NCBI RefSeq assembly: GCF_021044885.1
Contig: NZ_JAJNOD010000001.1
Coordinates: 992,001 to 1,056,000 of the forward strand
Source of the DNA: Microbacterium nymphoidis
GTDB lineage: Bacteria; Actinomycetota; Actinomycetes; Actinomycetales; Microbacteriaceae
Direction: 5' to 3'
DNA length: 64,000 bases
The translations under genes were made by a program, and so were the position numbers. This document shows positions 63,113 to 64,000 of this stretch, in pieces; position 1 is the first letter of the stretch; each line of letters begins with the position of its first letter. A model generated the notes under the pieces. The model did no database searches, was not told where the DNA came from, and saw nothing but the letters and a program-made list of their open reading frames with translations.

Positions 63113-64000
63113 AGTGCACCTTCCAACAGCGGCACGATGGCGGCGGCGACCGCTGCACCTGCGAGCGCACCGCTGAACACCGCGAACCCGGCCACGACGA
63201 CGGTCTCGGCTCGCGCCGCTGTGCGGGCCGACCGCACTGTCATGCCCAGCGAACGAAGCGCCGGCTCATCGGCGCGCCGCTCCCGCACGACGGCGCCCAT
63301 GACGGCGGCGAAGCCCGCCACGGCGATGGCTGCCGCCAGGCCGATTCCGGCGAGCAGCGCGAGCATGACCGGGGCGCGCACAGGCGCATCGGAATCGGTC
63401 AGGGCCGTGCGGATCTGGACGGGCTCGGCACTCAGCGCCCGCAACCGGGCTGCCGCGGCGTCCGCGTCATCCGTCCGCACCCACACGCTGGTGGGCTGCG
63501 GCACCACCCCGGTACGCGAGACGCCGAGCTTCTGAAGCACCGCGAGATCCATCAGCACTCCGCGGTCACCCGCACCCGCGACCGCAGGAACGACGGCGAT
63601 CACGGAGACGGGCAGCGTCTTGGACAGCGCCGTCAGACGGAGGTCCATCTGATCGCCCACGCGCGCGCCGAGCCGTTCGGCGAGAACGCCGCCGAAGACC
63701 ACCGGGATGCGTCGCTGTGTCGCATCTTCCAGGCCCACCACTGCGGCGGGCTCCACCAGCGCCTCCGCCTCCGAGCGAGGAACGGCGAGCGCCGTTGCAG
63801 CTTCCGATCCCACCGTGGCGGGCCCACTGAGAGCCACCGAGGCGCCGTCTCCGAACGCCTCGGCGACGAGCTGTGCGGAGCTCGCGTCGCTGCCGGGTTG
63901 GACGGGGAACGTCGCTCGTACGTCTGCGCCGAGACTGCGATGCTGCGCCGCGGTCTGTGTTTCGCCCATCGCGGGGATGAGGACGAGGCCGATCGTCGCG
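63109..64000 (-). CDS. FtsX-like ABC transporter permease, 5' end beyond window
   Basis: Permease C-terminal part, 297 codons seen. The frame stays open through the right edge, where ATIGLVLIPAMGETQTAAQH looks like the end of a helix and start of an outer domain, so the ATG at 63969 is internal and the gene begins outside the window. The C-terminal part has helices such as VMLALLAGIGLAAAIAVAGF and a final VVVAGFAVFSGALAGAAVAA. It is the first visible gene of the transporter operon. Confidence 0.85.
   Translation of the reverse strand, partial: ATIGLVLIPAMGETQTAAQHRSLGADVRATFPVQPGSDASSAQLVAEAFGDGASVALSGPATVGSEAATALAVPRSEAEALVEPAAVVGLEDATQRRIPVVFGGVLAERLGARVGDQMDLRLTALSKTLPVSVIAVVPAVAGAGDRGVLMDLAVLQKLGVSRTGVVPQPTSVWVRTDDADAAAARLRALSAEPVQIRTALTDSDAPVRAPVMLALLAGIGLAAAIAVAGFAAVMGAVVRERRADEPALRSLGMTVRSARTAARAETVVVAGFAVFSGALAGAAVAAAIVPLLEGAL

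Noticed and set aside
61058..63535. Open frame of over 800 codons opposite the FtsX-type permeases
   Set aside because: The permeases have helices and correct overlaps; the antisense frame is a compositional artefact.

Overview
The window is a chromosomal stretch of a high-GC Gram-positive bacterium. Very high G+C, frequent GTG starts, Ada-AlkA fusion, succinyl-CoA ligase and purH/purN with a DUF6350 membrane protein, a DUF222/13E12 HNH nuclease gene, an F420-type nitroreductase homologue, WXG100-like genes and apparently leaderless genes all point to Actinomycetota, probably Microbacteriaceae (Microbacterium-like). The genus is inference. I found no rRNA, tRNA, CRISPR array or complete insertion sequence.

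Layout. 1-10.6 kb: an amino-sugar/D-amino-acid locus with a ROK kinase (cut by the left edge), a CUT1 sugar ABC importer, a ROK repressor, one long protein joining an N-acyl-D-amino-acid deacylase to a GH20 hexosaminidase, a fold-III PLP enzyme of the D-serine dehydratase/D-threonine aldolase group, and a divergent RidA. 10.8-20.3 kb: an L,D-transpeptidase, a GNAT enzyme, a DUF559/AbiEi-like protein, a heterodimeric multidrug ABC exporter preceded by a likely leader peptide, and an alkylation-repair pair (ogt, ada-alkA). 20.4-28.3 kb: a flavin disulfide reductase, a methyltransferase, purH, purN, DUF6350, an F420-type enzyme and an NCS2 purine permease. 28.3-36.2 kb: a second sugar locus (LacI, importer, ThuA, Gfo/Idh/MocA) and a DUF4166/epimerase pair. 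36.3-42.5 kb: sucCD, an SseB-like protein, a TetR regulator and a five-gene operon with type VII secretion-like substrates but no secretion machinery. 42.6-46.8 kb: a third sugar importer with its LacI regulator. 46.9-54.9 kb: a methyltransferase, a 13E12 HNH protein, small hypotheticals, and a TetR/monooxygenase/DHA2 efflux divergon. 54.9-58.7 kb: trhO and a MurNAc catabolic unit (murQ, BadF-type kinase, MurR-like regulator). 58.7-64 kb: two ABC ATPases and two FtsX-type permeases, the last cut by the right edge.

How the genes fit together. Much of the window scavenges sugars and cell-wall fragments. Three CUT1 importers each lack an ATPase gene, so a shared MsiK-like ATPase elsewhere is expected. 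The left locus and the murQ unit together could handle GlcNAc, MurNAc and acylated D-amino acids.

The most unusual structure is a family of six intergenic palindromes, each exactly 59 bp, with ends close to TTCATAGCGCGCA/TGCGCGCTATGAA and covarying arms. They sit at the borders of the DUF559 gene, the exporter operon, the ogt/ada-alkA pair and the 28.3-34.5 kb sugar locus. The deacylase-GH20 fusion is the second most unusual item.
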